From: Litsea cubeba
Taxonomy: Eukaryota; Streptophyta; Magnoliopsida; Laurales; Lauraceae
Reading direction: 5' to 3'
NCBI GenBank assembly: GCA_012931725.1
Contig: CM022949.1
Coordinates: 64,128,606-64,192,605 of the forward strand
Length of the DNA: 64,000 nt
This document shows, piece by piece, positions 12,534 through 23,484 of the stretch; the stretch's first letter is position 1, and each line of letters begins with the position of its first letter. Below the pieces are notes generated by a model. That model was not told the origin of the DNA, searched no databases, and saw nothing but the letters and a program-made list of their open reading frames with translations. The position numbers and the translations under genes were made by a program.

Positions 12534-12545
12534 GCTCTGATACCA
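12534..12545 (-). other. Primer binding site of element C
   Basis: GCTCTGATACCA on the plus strand is the complement of TGGTATCAGAGC (initiator tRNA-Met type). It sits 2 bases from the right LTR and places C on the minus strand. Confidence 0.93.
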
Positions 12546-12547
12546 AT

Positions 12548-14319
12548 TGTTGGATATAGGGTGGGCCTCTAGGATAGGTTTTTTCAAAACTTTTGACCCA
12601 CTTGACGCAGGGATCAACTATCCAGAAGGCTATAAAACCCAATCCAAGATCTATGTCCTCAATCTCAGCCATCATGATCAGTATAACAATCTATCTAGAA
12701 GATAGAAACAGCAACTAACAAGCATCCATAATAATCTACAACATGCAAGGAAGTGGATTATACCTTTGGAGCTCGGTTGTGCTCTAATGGAGGAGTTGCG
12801 TCTTTCTTTGATGATGAAACGCTTTCACTAATCAAATAGGGATCTCCAAGACCTCTTGATCTTCCACGCTATGACCCGTATCAGATTCTCCTTTTTCTCA
12901 AGAAGATGGTGGGATCTCCAAGAGAAAACTACTAGGAACTCTAGGGAGGAATTAGAAAGAGAACTAGAAAAGGAAAGAGGAGAAAAGCTCGTGCAACACT
13001 TGCACTTAGAGAGCCTTGGGTGTGAATCCCAATGGAAGGAGCAAGCATGGATGTCCAAGGCATCGTCTCCTCTTATTTATAGCTTTTTCAAGTTGCCTCC
13101 TCTTTTCTAATTATAATAGAAGTCTTACTTCCATTAATTAGTAACTTACCATATCATAATTAGAAGTCTCACTTCAAATATGATTAGTAACTTTCCAATT
13201 CCTTTCTAATTAAAATAGAAGTCTCACTTCTACTAAAATTAGTAAGTCTACTATTACCACTATTAGAAGTCTCACTTCAAATAGAAATAGTAACTTTCCT
13301 TTTAGAGTTCAACTAGAATTAGATACTTTCTAATAATTGGGCTAGCGTGGGGACCACTAGGGATTCCTTAGAAAGCTGGCTCCAACTGGGACACGCGACC
13401 CCACATCTCATGTGTAATCCGGGCCCACAGTTAATTGCAAATAATTCCACTATATAAATGCAATTGAACTCCAGTCTTAGGAATATTACATAGAAGACAA
13501 TAAACTTCCACATTATCACAAGTAGACCCCTCTATCAATATCCATGGATCAATTGGACCTGTCTTCCAAAATAGATCCATATCTTATTATCCTTGAGCCC
13601 CAATTAATTATAATGATCAATAGGTACCTTTCCAATTAACTCTTAATCGGAATGGGTGCGCACTTACCAATGATAAATCCATTAATTGGCACAAGGGGAT
13701 ATTAGAGATAGATTCCATCTTGACCATTGAATGTTCCCACAGCTCTACTACCACGTACCCAAATCACCGAGGTGTTGACCTACAGTTGGCCTCACTCATT
13801 GGTGACTCAAAGCAAATGAATAGATAGAAACTTGAGTTCATTAATGTCTCAGGATTGAGAGCCTATTGCTAGGGAATTATGAGAGCAGACCTTAAAATAA
13901 AGACAGTGTTTATAAGGTGCTTCTCATGGTCCTTCAATACATCAAATGTACCAGCACTATGATCCAGAATCTTCCATTCTGATGATCGAGACAAATCACA
14001 CTATCTCATAGTGATCAAAGTACTGCAACCTTATCAGTATGAGATGTCCAGTCTCATCACTGGTTGTGATAATATTTAAGTATAAGATTTGCCACACATG
14101 CCTCCCGTATGTGGATCTCATCCATACACATGTGTTACATCTAATATACTTGTGGACCCCGGTTCATCTCATGAACCATCATGTCATTCGTATTGGTTAT
14201 GTGCAAGTATATAATAAATCACCATTCATCTCATGAAAGGAAAGCATGAATCTACTGATAAATAAAGAAATTAATCAATTTATTATATCATCTACTGGAT
14301 TGAGTCCATAAAACTAACA
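12548..14319 (-). repeat. 5' LTR of element C (right copy)
   Basis: 1,772 bp, TG...CA, the same length as the left copy with scattered single-base differences. Flanked on the right by the TSD CTCTT. Confidence 0.95.
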
Positions 14320-14324
14320 CTCTT

Positions 14325-14745
14325 CACCCTTAGTCTTCTTCTCCCACTTATTCTCTTCTCTTCACCCTTAGTATTCTTCTCCCACTTAGTCTTTATGTTT
14401 CTTCTTTTCCCCCATTGACATCAAATTGCTAAACAGTCTGCAAACAAAGCTCATGCAAACACTTACCTTTCTCATAGCATAATTTTGATATCCTTAATGT
14501 AAGGGTAAGAGAAAGCAATCATGTAGATGGAAAATGGATCAAAAGATGTCATTCAATATATAAAGAGATTAAAAGTCTTACAATTTGACAAATGACATAG
14601 ACATTAACATGACCATCCATAAAATGAAAATAGAAGTTTAAATGACAAAGTCTAAACTGATTATCCAGCCTTTTTCCCAACACAAAAGACACCACCAAGA
14701 ATACACCAATTAAACACAAAATGTGGTGACAAGGAAAGTTTGTTC
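14325..14745 (-). other. 3' untranslated region of B, part next to the env-like ORF
   Basis: Non-coding B sequence between the env-like stop codon and the insertion of C. It contains a short imperfect tandem repeat of CTTCACCCTTAGTCTTCTTCT type at about 14324-14392. I see nothing else. Confidence 0.65.
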
Positions 14746-15350
14746 CTAATCAGAATCTGGAGATGGAGGTGATGGAGATGGTGATCCAGCAACGTCATCC
14801 CTTCTGCAGCTCTTTGAGATCTTAGAGAGGTACTTGAACATTTTGCTTATTGTCTTTGATTGTTTCTTCTGTTTTCTCTTCAAGTAGGCTATGTCCCGCT
14901 CCACAGCTGCTTGCCAATCAGAAGATGAGCTAGAGGTAGAAGGACCAGGAGCATGCCTTGAAGAGTAGGCACGAGAAGGAGGAGGTGGAGAGATAGGTGG
15001 CTCTTGTGCCAAGGGAGGATCACCTGCTATGGGAGTTTGAGGATTTGGAATGAGATTCATTTGATTCAGATTGGTCAAAGAAAATGGAGCTTTGAAAATG
15101 GGGCTTTCTCCAATGGGTATTGGAATACCAAACTGGAGGGCAATCTGAGTCATCAAATACCCATATGGAATTGCATTCTTTTGTGCAAGTGAATTTCGAA
15201 ACTTGATGATTGTGTGGCAAATGAGAGAGGGTAGACAAATGGGAGTGTCAGTTACAACCTTGGACAAGACACTAACCATGAAAGCAGTGAGCTCAGTTCT
15301 ATTTCCACCTCTTGGATATACATTATAGGTAAAGAGGTTGTGAATAACCC
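14746..15350 (-). CDS. Env-like ORF of element B, C-terminal part (interrupted by D)
   Basis: This is the downstream half of the env-like protein of B. It enters from the insertion point of D at 15350 and ends at 14746. It contains the rest of a globular domain (LTAFMVSVLSK, LPSLICHTIIKFRNS), a Pro/Ser-rich linker, and a Lys-rich predicted coiled coil near the end (DIAYLKRKQKKQSKTISK), then a Ser/Pro-rich tail. With the 5-bp TSD of D counted once, the two halves join in the same frame without a stop. The complete ORF was therefore about 398 codons before D inserted. Plant proteins of this type are called env-like because of their position after pol in SIRE/Maximus elements. Their function is not established, and I see no signal peptide or membrane segment here. 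Confidence 0.75.
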
Positions 15351-16187
15351 TGCGTGGGGATATTTCCGAACTCACCGGAATACTTGCCTGATGCTCCATC
15401 TCGTGCTCTAGCACCAGCTACTCCATCTCGGCGAGGCTCGGGCTCGGCGATAGTGCTAGCCTCCAGTTCGGCCAAGTAAATCCACTTCGGCCATACGCTC
15501 ATAAGCTCCACCTCGGCCATGGCATCCCCAGCCTGGCTGGGGACTTCTTCCCAGTTTTTCCACTTCGGCATCCCTGCAAGGTCTCTAGCCAAGTCAAGGT
15601 CGCCCCCAACCTCGGCTCACCGATCTCAGCAACACGCCTTAACCTCGGTCACAATGCCAGAGCTAGCCAAGGCGAGGGCTGACAGCTGTCCTCCCATGGA
15701 CGCTCAAGCACGCCACAGCACGTGCGACAAGACAGGGGCACCCCCATAGTCCCTGATAGATCGCCGTCCATAGCTCCCAAAACGCCATGACAAGGCTTGA
15801 TGGGACGGCAATTAAAGAAAAGTAGGCTACGATGGGAATGCGCCTTCCTAGTACCTGACAGAGTGGGCTATGACAAGACAGTCAACCACCCCTTTGCCTC
15901 CTCTCTTCCTCTATATAAGCACAATAACAATCCATAAGAAAAGAAAGCCAACAACGACACCACACTGCCGGTATCATCTTCTTCCCCCAAAATCTCCTCC
16001 TACTGTTCAGTTCTTAAACTGAGTTAGGCATCGGAGAGCTCTGCGCTGCCCATGCCAGGGTCCTCTGACCTACGTTTCTTCTTTCTTTTCTCAGGTTTCA
16101 GGCACAGGCATCGGTGTTCCTAATCTCTTTGGATAAGTCCGTGCAGGCACCCCCCTCTTCTTGTGAGTCACATTTTTTGCACTTACA
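15351..16187 (+). repeat. 5' LTR of element D
   Basis: Starts TGCGTGGGGATA and ends CACTTACA directly before the PBS. Matches 19302-20142 at nearly every position. Confidence 0.95.
15912..15919 (+). promoter_or_regulatory. Putative TATA box of the D 5' LTR
   Basis: TATATAAG, about 560 bp into the LTR and conserved at 19863-19870 in the other LTR. It would separate U3 from R. Confidence 0.65.
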
Positions 16188-16189
16188 AT

Positions 16190-16207
16190 TGGCGCCGTCT
16201 GTGGGAA
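16190..16207 (+). other. Primer binding site of element D
   Basis: TGGCGCCGTCTGTGGGAA, 2 bases after the LTR. This form is frequent in plant gypsy elements and is not the initiator-Met type. I cannot name the tRNA from sequence alone. Confidence 0.8.
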
Positions 16208-16589
16208 ACGAGCAAAAATCCATCGCCCCCAAACACCATCCCTCGAAGAACCAGAAAGGGAAAGGAACCATTGGCGTTGTCAACACAGCTTACAGCGAAC
16301 CTCCGACAAGAAAGGTCTGGAGCAAGATCTGGTCCAGCAAGCGTCCACAAGCCGGAAACTCAGTCAGGTTCATCCTCTAAGGGGGTCACAGCACCTTCCC
16401 AATGAGATAACCTTTGATTGGGGCTCTCCTGGCAGAAGGGTCCTCAGCTAGATGGAGCCCGAGCTCTGGAATGCTTCGACCTCTATGAAAGCAACAGGCT
16501 GATATCCCCATCTCAACAGACATCCCCAGCTCAGCAGAAGTCTCCTCTAGCTCGGGGGGCTACTGAAGCCTCCTATCATCCTTTGGCTT

Positions 16590-17000
16590 CGATCCCCGTC
16601 AGCTTTGATCGTACGACCCTCTACCGTCTCCCGGCACGGTCCTCTACCGTTAGCTTCGACGGCGTGATCAGCCCCTACAGCATTTTCAGCTTCAATGGCC
16701 CATCAGCTTCAATCGTACGATCCTCTACCATCGTACGGCACGATCCTCTGCTGTCAGCTTCGATGGCACCGTCAGCTTCGACGACATCGGCATGACCTCT
16801 ACTATCGGTTTCGATCGCACGACCCTCTACTGTCATATTCGATGGCACGGTCCTCTACTGTCAGCCTTGATCGCACGGTCCTTTACCGCCATCAGTCGTC
16901 CAGAGCCCCGTGCTCCTACATCTCGGTTGCGCGCCAGATCTCGATCTCTTGCATCTCGGATACGTGCCAGATCTCGATTTCGAGCATCGCGGCAGCAGCG
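16590..17000. repeat. Diverged tandem repeats, family 1, in D
   Basis: Irregular repeats built around CGATCGTACGACCCTCTACCGTC and CAGCTTCGATGGCAC-like units. A second block of the same family occurs at about 17860-18090. Open frames run through it with repetitive His/Arg/Ser-rich peptides, but none resembles a known domain. Confidence 0.65.
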
Positions 17001-17099
17001 CCAAATTCCCCACCTCGTGCTGGTGTCGCCCTCGTGCTAGCTACGCGCTTCACGCAGCTTCGGCCTCATGAAGGTCTCAGGCTACGCGCCCTGACCTCT

Positions 17100-17620
17100 T
17101 GCTAGTTCGTCCATGTGATGGCCACGGCCTCACTCTGGCTCGGCCTCATGATGGTCTCGACCGCTTTTACGACCTGTTGCTGGTCCGTCCACATGCTGGC
17201 TATGGCCTCACGCTGGCTCGGCCTCACGATGGTCTCGACCGCATTTACGACCTCTTGCTGGTCAGTCCACGTGTTGGTTTCCGTCTCACGCTGGTTTCGG
17301 CCTCATGCTGGTCTCAACCGCATTAAACGACCTATCATGCTGGCTCGGCCTCATGATGGTCTCGACCACATTTTTTATCTCATGTTGGTTTAACCACGTG
17401 TTGGCTACGGCCTCACGCTGGCTCACCCTCTTGCTGGTCTCAATCTCATGCTGGTCTGTCCACATGCTGGCTACGGCCTCACGTTGGCTCAGCCTCATGA
17501 TGGTCTCGACCTCATGCTGGTCTGTCCACATGCTGGCTACGGCCTCACGCTGGCTCAGCCTCATGCTGGTCTCAACTTCATGTTGGTCTCGGCCACATGC
17601 ATTCTCGACAAGCAGTGCCG
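17100..17620. repeat. 66-79-bp tandem repeats, family 2, in D
   Basis: Imperfect units contain CATGCTGGCTACGGCCTCACG and GGTCTCGACC, spaced about 66 bp (17461 to 17527) to 79 bp (17112 to 17191). A related block is at 18180-18480. The repeats give open frames on both strands, which I interpret as a by-product of the repeat and not as genes. Confidence 0.75.
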
Positions 17621-18560
17621 GTCTCTAGCTTGGCAGCAAGCACCAGTCTATAGCTCGCCTCCTTCTCAGCAGCAATAGCAGAAAACTCCTAAACAAGAGT
17701 ACACCACTGGTAATGAGCCATCATCTCTTGGCTTTCAGCAACAATGCATTCTCCAGCTCGACATTTGTATGAGCCTCCAGCCCGGCTGAAGCCCCATCTC
17801 GACGGATGCCTCTTCCAGCTCGGGAGGTAGCCAGATGCCCCCTACCATCACTTAGCTTCGACCACCTGTCATCTTCGATCGCACGACCCTCTACCGTCAT
17901 TTCGGCGGCACGGTCCTCTACTGTCAGCTTCGATGGCGCCGTCAGCTTCGATGACACCGGCACAACCCTCTACTGTCGGCTTCGATCGTACGACCCTCAA
18001 CCGTCATTTCGACGACACAGTCCTCTGCTGTCAGCCTTGATCGTACGGTCCTCTACCGCCATCAGTCATCCAAAGCCATCGAGCTCACCCTGGGGTCGTT
18101 TTCTACACTCAGGCGTGACTCGCGTTCGGCAACAGAGCCACCAAGTCCTCGGGTAGATACACCGAGGCTTCTTGGCCTCCAAACGACCTCATGTTGGTCA
18201 GTCCACGTGTTGGTTTCTACCTCACGCTGGTTTCGGCCTCATGCTGGTCTCGACCGCATTAAACGACCTAATGCTGGTCCGTCCACGTGCTGGTTTCTGC
18301 CTCACGTTGGTTTCGGCCTCATGCTGCTCTCGACCGCATTAAACGGCCTCATGTTGGTCCGTCCACGTGCCGGTTTCCGCCTCACACTGGTTTTGGCCTC
18401 ATGCTGGTCTCGACCGCATTTCACGACCTCATGTTGGTGTCACCCTCGTGCTAGCTATATGCTTCACGCAGGTTCGGCCTCATGTTGGTCTCGGCCAGCG
18501 CCAAAGAGACAGCTCTGGCGTACCGTCTAGGCTTCTCTATCTCCGCCAGCGCCAAAGGGA

Positions 18561-18975
18561 CTGACTTAGGGTTCATACACCCAGTCGCTCCTAAAACTTT
18601 GGGTTCATACACCCTGGGACTGACCTCGGGTTCATACACCCTGTCTTCCCTAAACTTTGGGTTCACGCGCCCATGGACTGACTTAGGGTTCATACACCCA
18701 GTCGCTCCTAAAACCCTGGGTTCATACACCCGGAGACTGACTTTGGATTCACACATCCAGTCTTCCCTAAACTTTGGGTTCACGTGCCCATGGACTGACT
18801 TAGGGTTCATACACCCAGTCGCTCCTAAAACCCTAGGTTCATACACCCTGGGACTGACCTCGGGTTCATACACCTAGTCTTCCCTAAACTTTGGTTCACA
18901 TGCCCAGGGACTGACTTAGGGTTCATACACCCAGTCGCTCCTAAAACTTCGGGTCCATCCACCCAGGCTTCTCAA
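18561..18975. repeat. 117-bp tandem array, family 3, in D
   Basis: CTGACTTAGG recurs at 18561, 18678, 18795 and 18911, giving periods of 117, 117 and 116 bp. Each unit has two related halves built on GGGTTCATACACCC. Because 117 is 39 codons, frames on both strands stay open across the array (about 18482-18877 plus, 18451-18873 minus). Confidence 0.9.
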
Positions 18976-19284
18976 AAGGACTGCTCTGGCATACCGTCCA
19001 GCCTCCTCCAACTCGGCCAAAGAGACTGCTCCACGTCTCCACCTCAGCCAAATGGCAGCTCAACTAGAATGCCGAAGAGACTGTTCCATATCACCTCCTC
19101 GGCCTCATGCTGATCTCGACCACACTCATTCTCGATGACAGCACCAGAATCGCGGCCAGCAAGAGCACCTCTAGTTACAGGCAAGCTGGTCATCTCAGTT
19201 GATGACGAACTAGACACTGAAGACTACAAGCTCAATAACTCCTCCCTTCTTAGCTTCCGACCTCAAAGAGTACTCTCAGAGCTC

Positions 19285-19301
19285 AGAAGCTAGGGGGCTA
19301 T
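19285..19301 (+). other. Polypurine tract of element D
   Basis: A purine-rich stretch with AGGGGGCTAT lies immediately before the 3' LTR start TGTGTGGGG. Confidence 0.75.
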
Positions 19302-20142
19302 TGTGTGGGGATATTTCCGAACTCATCGGAATACTGGCCTGATGCTCCATCTCGTGCTCCAGCACCAGCTACTCCATCTCGGCGAGGCTCGAGCTCGGCG
19401 ATAGTGCTAGCCTCCAGTTCGGCCAAGTAAATCTACTTCGGCCATACGCTCATAAGCTCCACCTCGGCCATGGCATCCCCAGCCCGGTTGGGGACTTCAT
19501 CCCAGTTTTTCCACTTCGGCGTCCCTGCAAGGTCTCTAGCCAAGTCAAGGTCGCCCCCGACCTCGGCTCACCAATCTTGGCAACACGCATTAACCTCGGT
19601 CACAATGCCAGAGCTAGCCAAGGCAGGGGCTGACAGCTGTCCTCCCATGGACGCTTAAGCACGCCACAGCACGTGCGACAAGACAAGGGCACCCCCATAG
19701 TCCCTGATAGATCGCCGTCCACAGCTCCCAAAACACCATGACAAGGCTTGATGGGATGGCAATTAAAGAAAAGTAGGCTACGATGGGACTGCGCCTCCCT
19801 AGTACCTGACAGAGTGGGCTATGACAAGACAGTCAACCACCCCTTTGCCTCCTCTCTTCCTCTATATAAGCACAATAACAATCCACAAGAAAAGAAAGCC
19901 AACAACGACACCACACTGCTGGTATCATCTTCTTCCCCAAAAATCTCCTCCTACTGTTCAGTTCTTAAATTGACTTAGGCATCAGAGAGCCCTGCGCTGC
20001 CCAAGCCAGGGTCCTCTAACCTACGTTTCTTCTTCCTTTTCTCAAGTTTCAGGCACAGGCATCGGTGTTCCTAATCTCTTTGGATAAGTCCGTGCAGGCA
20101 CCCCCCCCCCTCTTCTTGTTAGTCACATTTCTTGCACTTACA
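19302..20142 (+). repeat. 3' LTR of element D
   Basis: 841 bp, TG...CA, ending at the TSD AACCC. A C run at 20101-20110 accounts for most of the length difference from the 5' copy. Confidence 0.95.
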
Positions 20143-20739
20143 AACCCTATTGATGGGAACTAGGGAACTGATAGTTAAATGATGTTTCTTCTTATCCCAA
20201 GGACAGTTGAAACCACATATGTCAATAGTGGCTTTTATTCTTTCATCTTCCGAAGGAGTGTCAGACAAAAATGTTATTCCCATAGGAGTGCAAGGAATCC
20301 CCATGATTAAGCCTATTCTCTGGGGTGTAAACACTTCTTCTCTATCCAAGAAGGAGATGGTAAATGAACAAGCATTGATTGAGTCATTAGTGTTAGTGAT
20401 AGATGCATACAAGAATTTAACTAGTGAAGGATATGCATTATCACCCCAATGAAGAATCCTATCCCAACCTACTTGACCAACTACATCACTTAGATTAAAG
20501 CCCATGGAACTAATCTTCTCCACTATAGTCCTTCTTTCCACAACTATAGGCCTTCTTTGAAGACTTTGTAAGATGTTGGAGTCAAGTCTTAAGTTGATTG
20601 AAGGAGGAAAAGGTGAAGGAGATGAACTTTCATTTCTACTATCCTCTATTGGTCTACTAGAGGAGGCTGTGGCTTTTCCCTTCTTAATAGGACGTCTAGG
20701 GGTAGCTTTCTTTGTCTTAGGAGGCATTTCCACAAACAC
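20143..20739 (-). CDS. Env-like ORF of element B, N-terminal part (interrupted by D)
   Basis: The open frame starts at 20739; the second Met, at 20727 (MPPKTKK), is an equally good start. It begins with a Lys/Arg-rich nuclear-localisation-like stretch (TPRRPIKKGK) and a Ser-rich linker. The conserved domain follows, with VERRTIVEKISSMGF, GWDRILHWGDNAYPSLVKFLYA and FTPQRIGLIMGIP. This domain resembles the putative plant transposon protein domain associated with env-like ORFs of plant retroelements. The reading continues from 15350 across D. There is no stop or frameshift in the part seen. The ORF track past 20143 into D is a chance extension. Confidence 0.75.
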
Positions 20740-22024
20740 TTAGTGTGCACAGTGAGTTTATGATAGAGAGATTTGAAAATTTAGAGAGTAATTGTGCAAG
20801 AAGATGAAGGAAAGAGGATGAATTCAATTTTACCTGAATCTAACTTGGAAAAGAAACAAGAACAGATGCTGAAATGTCAAGGAATCTTGGTTCAGACAAA
20901 CTGTCAAGCATTTGGCAGGCAAAAATTGAAGCTGGGATAAACACTGAACACAGTTGCTCAATCTTGGACAAGGATGTCTACAAATGATCACTGATCATTA
21001 ACAAATCCATACATGTTGTGAAAACAATCACAGATGCTCAAATCAGAATGTGACACCTGAAGTTGGGTTTCTCGAAACAACACACAGCAGTCGACAGTGA
21101 ACGTCGTTTGGCTTGGAAATCTTGACTTGTTGATGGCTTAAGAGCTTTTGGAGAATCTCAAAAATATTAAAAAAAAAACACACGAGACATGCAGAGAGTC
21201 TTCAAACCACTGAACCACTGCTGCCGAACGAACCACGAATGAACAATGAACAACTGAGTCGATGTCTATGGAGATTTGCTTTGAGAGGGATTTTTCGAAA
21301 ATCTATACTAAAAATGGTTTTGATCTTCAGCCTTGAAGGAGTGTTGCTAGCAGAGAGAAGTAGAAAGAGCCCTAGGTTTGGTGATGAAAGGGAAGAACAT
21401 AACAAAAGAGAGGATTTCTGCGCGCAGGGTTTTTATCGAACCACTGCCTCGTCGGTCAACCGATGACTTAAGTATCGGTCAGCCGATACTTGTAGAAAAG
21501 TGGAATAATCCACCAAATCTACATTCTTAACTTATGATCACTAGTTAGAGTGTATTATGATTGATTTAACTTATGAACAACAATTGAAGGATCATAAGAA
21601 AAGTAATCAGTAAATCTTTTTCAATTTAAATTGATCAAACATATGCATTTTAATATAAAGTACCTTTTGAATTCAGAAATGCATTTTCAACAAATAATTC
21701 TCAAACAATTGGAAATTCTAAACATATGGAAAATACTAAGAAAGTTTGAACCATTTAGACTTAGGACCAACAAGACATATAACTTATGAGAGGGGGTTGG
21801 TCTAATCTAATTACTAGGCCTTAGTATTTGTCTAATAGCCTAACCTTAGGTATCCATCTAAGGTCTTGAGCATTTGAGCCTATGTTTGAGATTTCACCAA
21901 CTATAGGAGATAAATTTTGAATTCTTTTAGACTTATCATCAAATCTTTGAGATTTAACAATTTTAAAATGATGATTAGTCTTTGGTGGCTGGTGTTGTGT
22001 TTTCTTTGTGTTCTTCTCATTTCT
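20740..22024 (-). other. Spacer of B between gag and env-like ORF (pol missing)
   Basis: In a complete SIRE-type element this interval would hold protease, integrase, RT and RNase H (several kb). Here there is only about 1.3 kb of non-coding sequence. It includes a TCGGTCAACCGATGA/ATCGGTCAGCCGATA pair at 21450-21487, of the same kind as the LTR motifs. No catalytic motif is visible in any frame. Confidence 0.75.
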
Positions 22025-23376
22025 TTAAACTTTTCCTCCTTCTTTTTGTCTTTTGAATTTTAATTTTAATCTTTCAACCTTTTTCAAAATTTCTTTCATT
22101 TCCGAGGTCAGAGGAGGTAAAATGAGAGGTTTCTTATTGATAGATTTATTTTGACCATTCTTTACTTGTTTAGTCTTTTTAAAATCTTTCTTAGGAGACT
22201 CTTGTTGAGATGTTTTAATTTGTTGAAACTTTCTAGAGTCTTCCTTTGATTTAAATGCCTTAACCTTCATAGAATTAGATTTTCCATTTTTAGGTTCATA
22301 GATAGGTTTAGACAAATGACTTTTTCTTAATTTGCACTCAAATTTGAAATGCCCTTCATTACCACAATAATGACATTTTGTTTTGGGCAATGGAGAGTGA
22401 GTGCATGAGAATGAGGACTCACCTTTCACAAATGTGTTGGTGAAATTTGGGTCATGTGTAATATATTTATTGAATCCAAGACCCGTCCTATCTCCTTGTG
22501 ATTTACCCATTTTAAATAATTTTTCTAATTTCTCTTCACTTTGGGTAAATTTGCACTCATACTTGTGTTTGTGGGTCTCAAGTTGAGTGACTTGGTTTTT
22601 AAGAATTGAATTTTCATTTTTAACTTTTATGAGTTGAATTCCAATTCCATTAAACTTGTTAACTTTTTCATTAGCAATTTTTAATTTAAGTTTAAGTTCA
22701 TTAACATTAGATCCAAGTTGTAAAGCTTTTATATCACTTTGAGCATTAAATAAATTTTCCTTGGTGATTATTAACTTGGATTCTAAATTAACAATATCTT
22801 CAACTTGATTTTTTATATGATCACTTAGAGTTGAGTTTTCTTTGTTAAGTCCTTCACAACTTATCTTAGATACATTTAGTTCATCTTGAAGATTTGACAA
22901 GTTATCTTTAGAAATTTTCAATTTGGGTTCTAAATAGATAATGTTTTCATCTTGTCTTTTTAATGTATCTCTTAGGTTTAAATTTTCTTTATTTAGCTCA
23001 TTATGATTTAATTTAATTTCATTTAGTTCATCTTGAGCATTGGATAGGTTGTGTAAAGTGATCATAAACTTAGAGTCTAGGCATTGAATTAGTTCTTCTT
23101 TCTCTCTAAGTTCATCTTTTGAAGTGTCAAATTCTTTGTTTAATCTTTTAGATTATTCTTTTAAACTTTTGTTATTCTTATCAAGCTTTAAGAACAATGT
23201 ATATAACTCATTATAAGCTTATTGAAGGTCATATTCATATTCATTTTCTTCTTCTTTTAATTCAACTTGGGATTCATTAATTCCAATGTTTGGATCTCCA
23301 ATAGATGGAAGAAGGGGTGGTCTAGAAGAACCTACAAGGGAATGTACAAAATCTAACTTAGTGGAATCCATTCTAA
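22025..23376 (-). pseudogene. gag: Element B gag, truncated: coiled coil and CCHC knuckle
   Basis: The main open frame is 23065-22025 (346 codons). It consists of a long Asn/Leu/Lys-rich heptad region forming a predicted coiled coil (about residues 1-160), KMGKSQGDRTGLGF, a CCHC knuckle CHYCGNEGHFKFEC (22375-22334) and a Lys-rich basic tail. Upstream the same frame can be followed back to a possible start near 23371 (MDSTKLDFV), through stops near 23222 and 23152. The usual N-terminal capsid-like domain of copia Gag is absent. The product would be an RNA-binding coiled-coil protein at most. The 346-codon stretch without a stop suggests the loss is not ancient. Confidence 0.75.
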
Positions 23377-23470
23377 TGATTTTCATGCAATGCACAACTA
23401 GGGTTTAAACTCTAGGTTTTTACACCTAATCAAGAGTTTTAAACACTTGATCCTAATAATAGAGCACGAG

Positions 23471-23482
23471 GCTCGGATACCA
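23471..23482 (-). other. Primer binding site of element B
   Basis: GCTCGGATACCA on the plus strand has one mismatch to the complement of TGGTATCAGAGC. It lies 2 bases from the right LTR. Confidence 0.88.
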
Positions 23483-23484
23483 AT

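Larger units (their letters stand above)
5332..14319 (-). mobile_element. Element C: Angela-like Ty1/copia retrotransposon, decayed
   Basis: The element is flanked by the TSD CTCTT (5327-5331 and 14320-14324) and inserted in the 3' region of B. Both LTRs are 1,772 bp. On the minus strand the order is 5' LTR (14319-12548), PBS, leader, gag, protease, integrase, RT and RNase H remnants, PPT and 3' LTR (7103-5332). The protease-integrase-RT-RNase H order defines Ty1/copia. The Gag resembles that of G and H (KLMGSNYVDWKRNL, LPDSF, CCHC) and the Angela lineage. The coding region is riddled with stops and frameshifts although the LTRs are close to identical. Confidence 0.95.
15351..20142 (+). mobile_element. 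Element D: non-autonomous (LARD-type) LTR retrotransposon rich in tandem repeats
   Basis: A 4,792-bp element flanked by the TSD AACCC (15346-15350 and 20143-20147), inserted in the env-like ORF of B. The LTRs are 837 and 841 bp. The PBS (TGGCGCCGTCTGTGGGAA) is at 16190 and the PPT (AGGGGGCTAT) is just before the 3' LTR. The 3.1-kb interior encodes no recognisable Gag or Pol domain. It is dominated by GC-rich tandem repeats of at least three families. This is the structure of a large retrotransposon derivative mobilised by a partner element. The PBS type is common in plant gypsy elements. Confidence 0.93.

Noticed and set aside
12534..12545. Possible tRNA gene fragments at the GCTCTGATACCA sites
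   Set aside because: Only 12 bases match tRNA, and they lie next to LTRs at the expected primer site. No cloverleaf can be drawn.
17286..17564. Minus-strand ORF with repeats of RLSQREAVASMWTDQHE type in D
   Set aside because: It is open only because the tandem unit lacks stops in that frame. The opposite strand is equally open, and there is no similarity to any domain I know.
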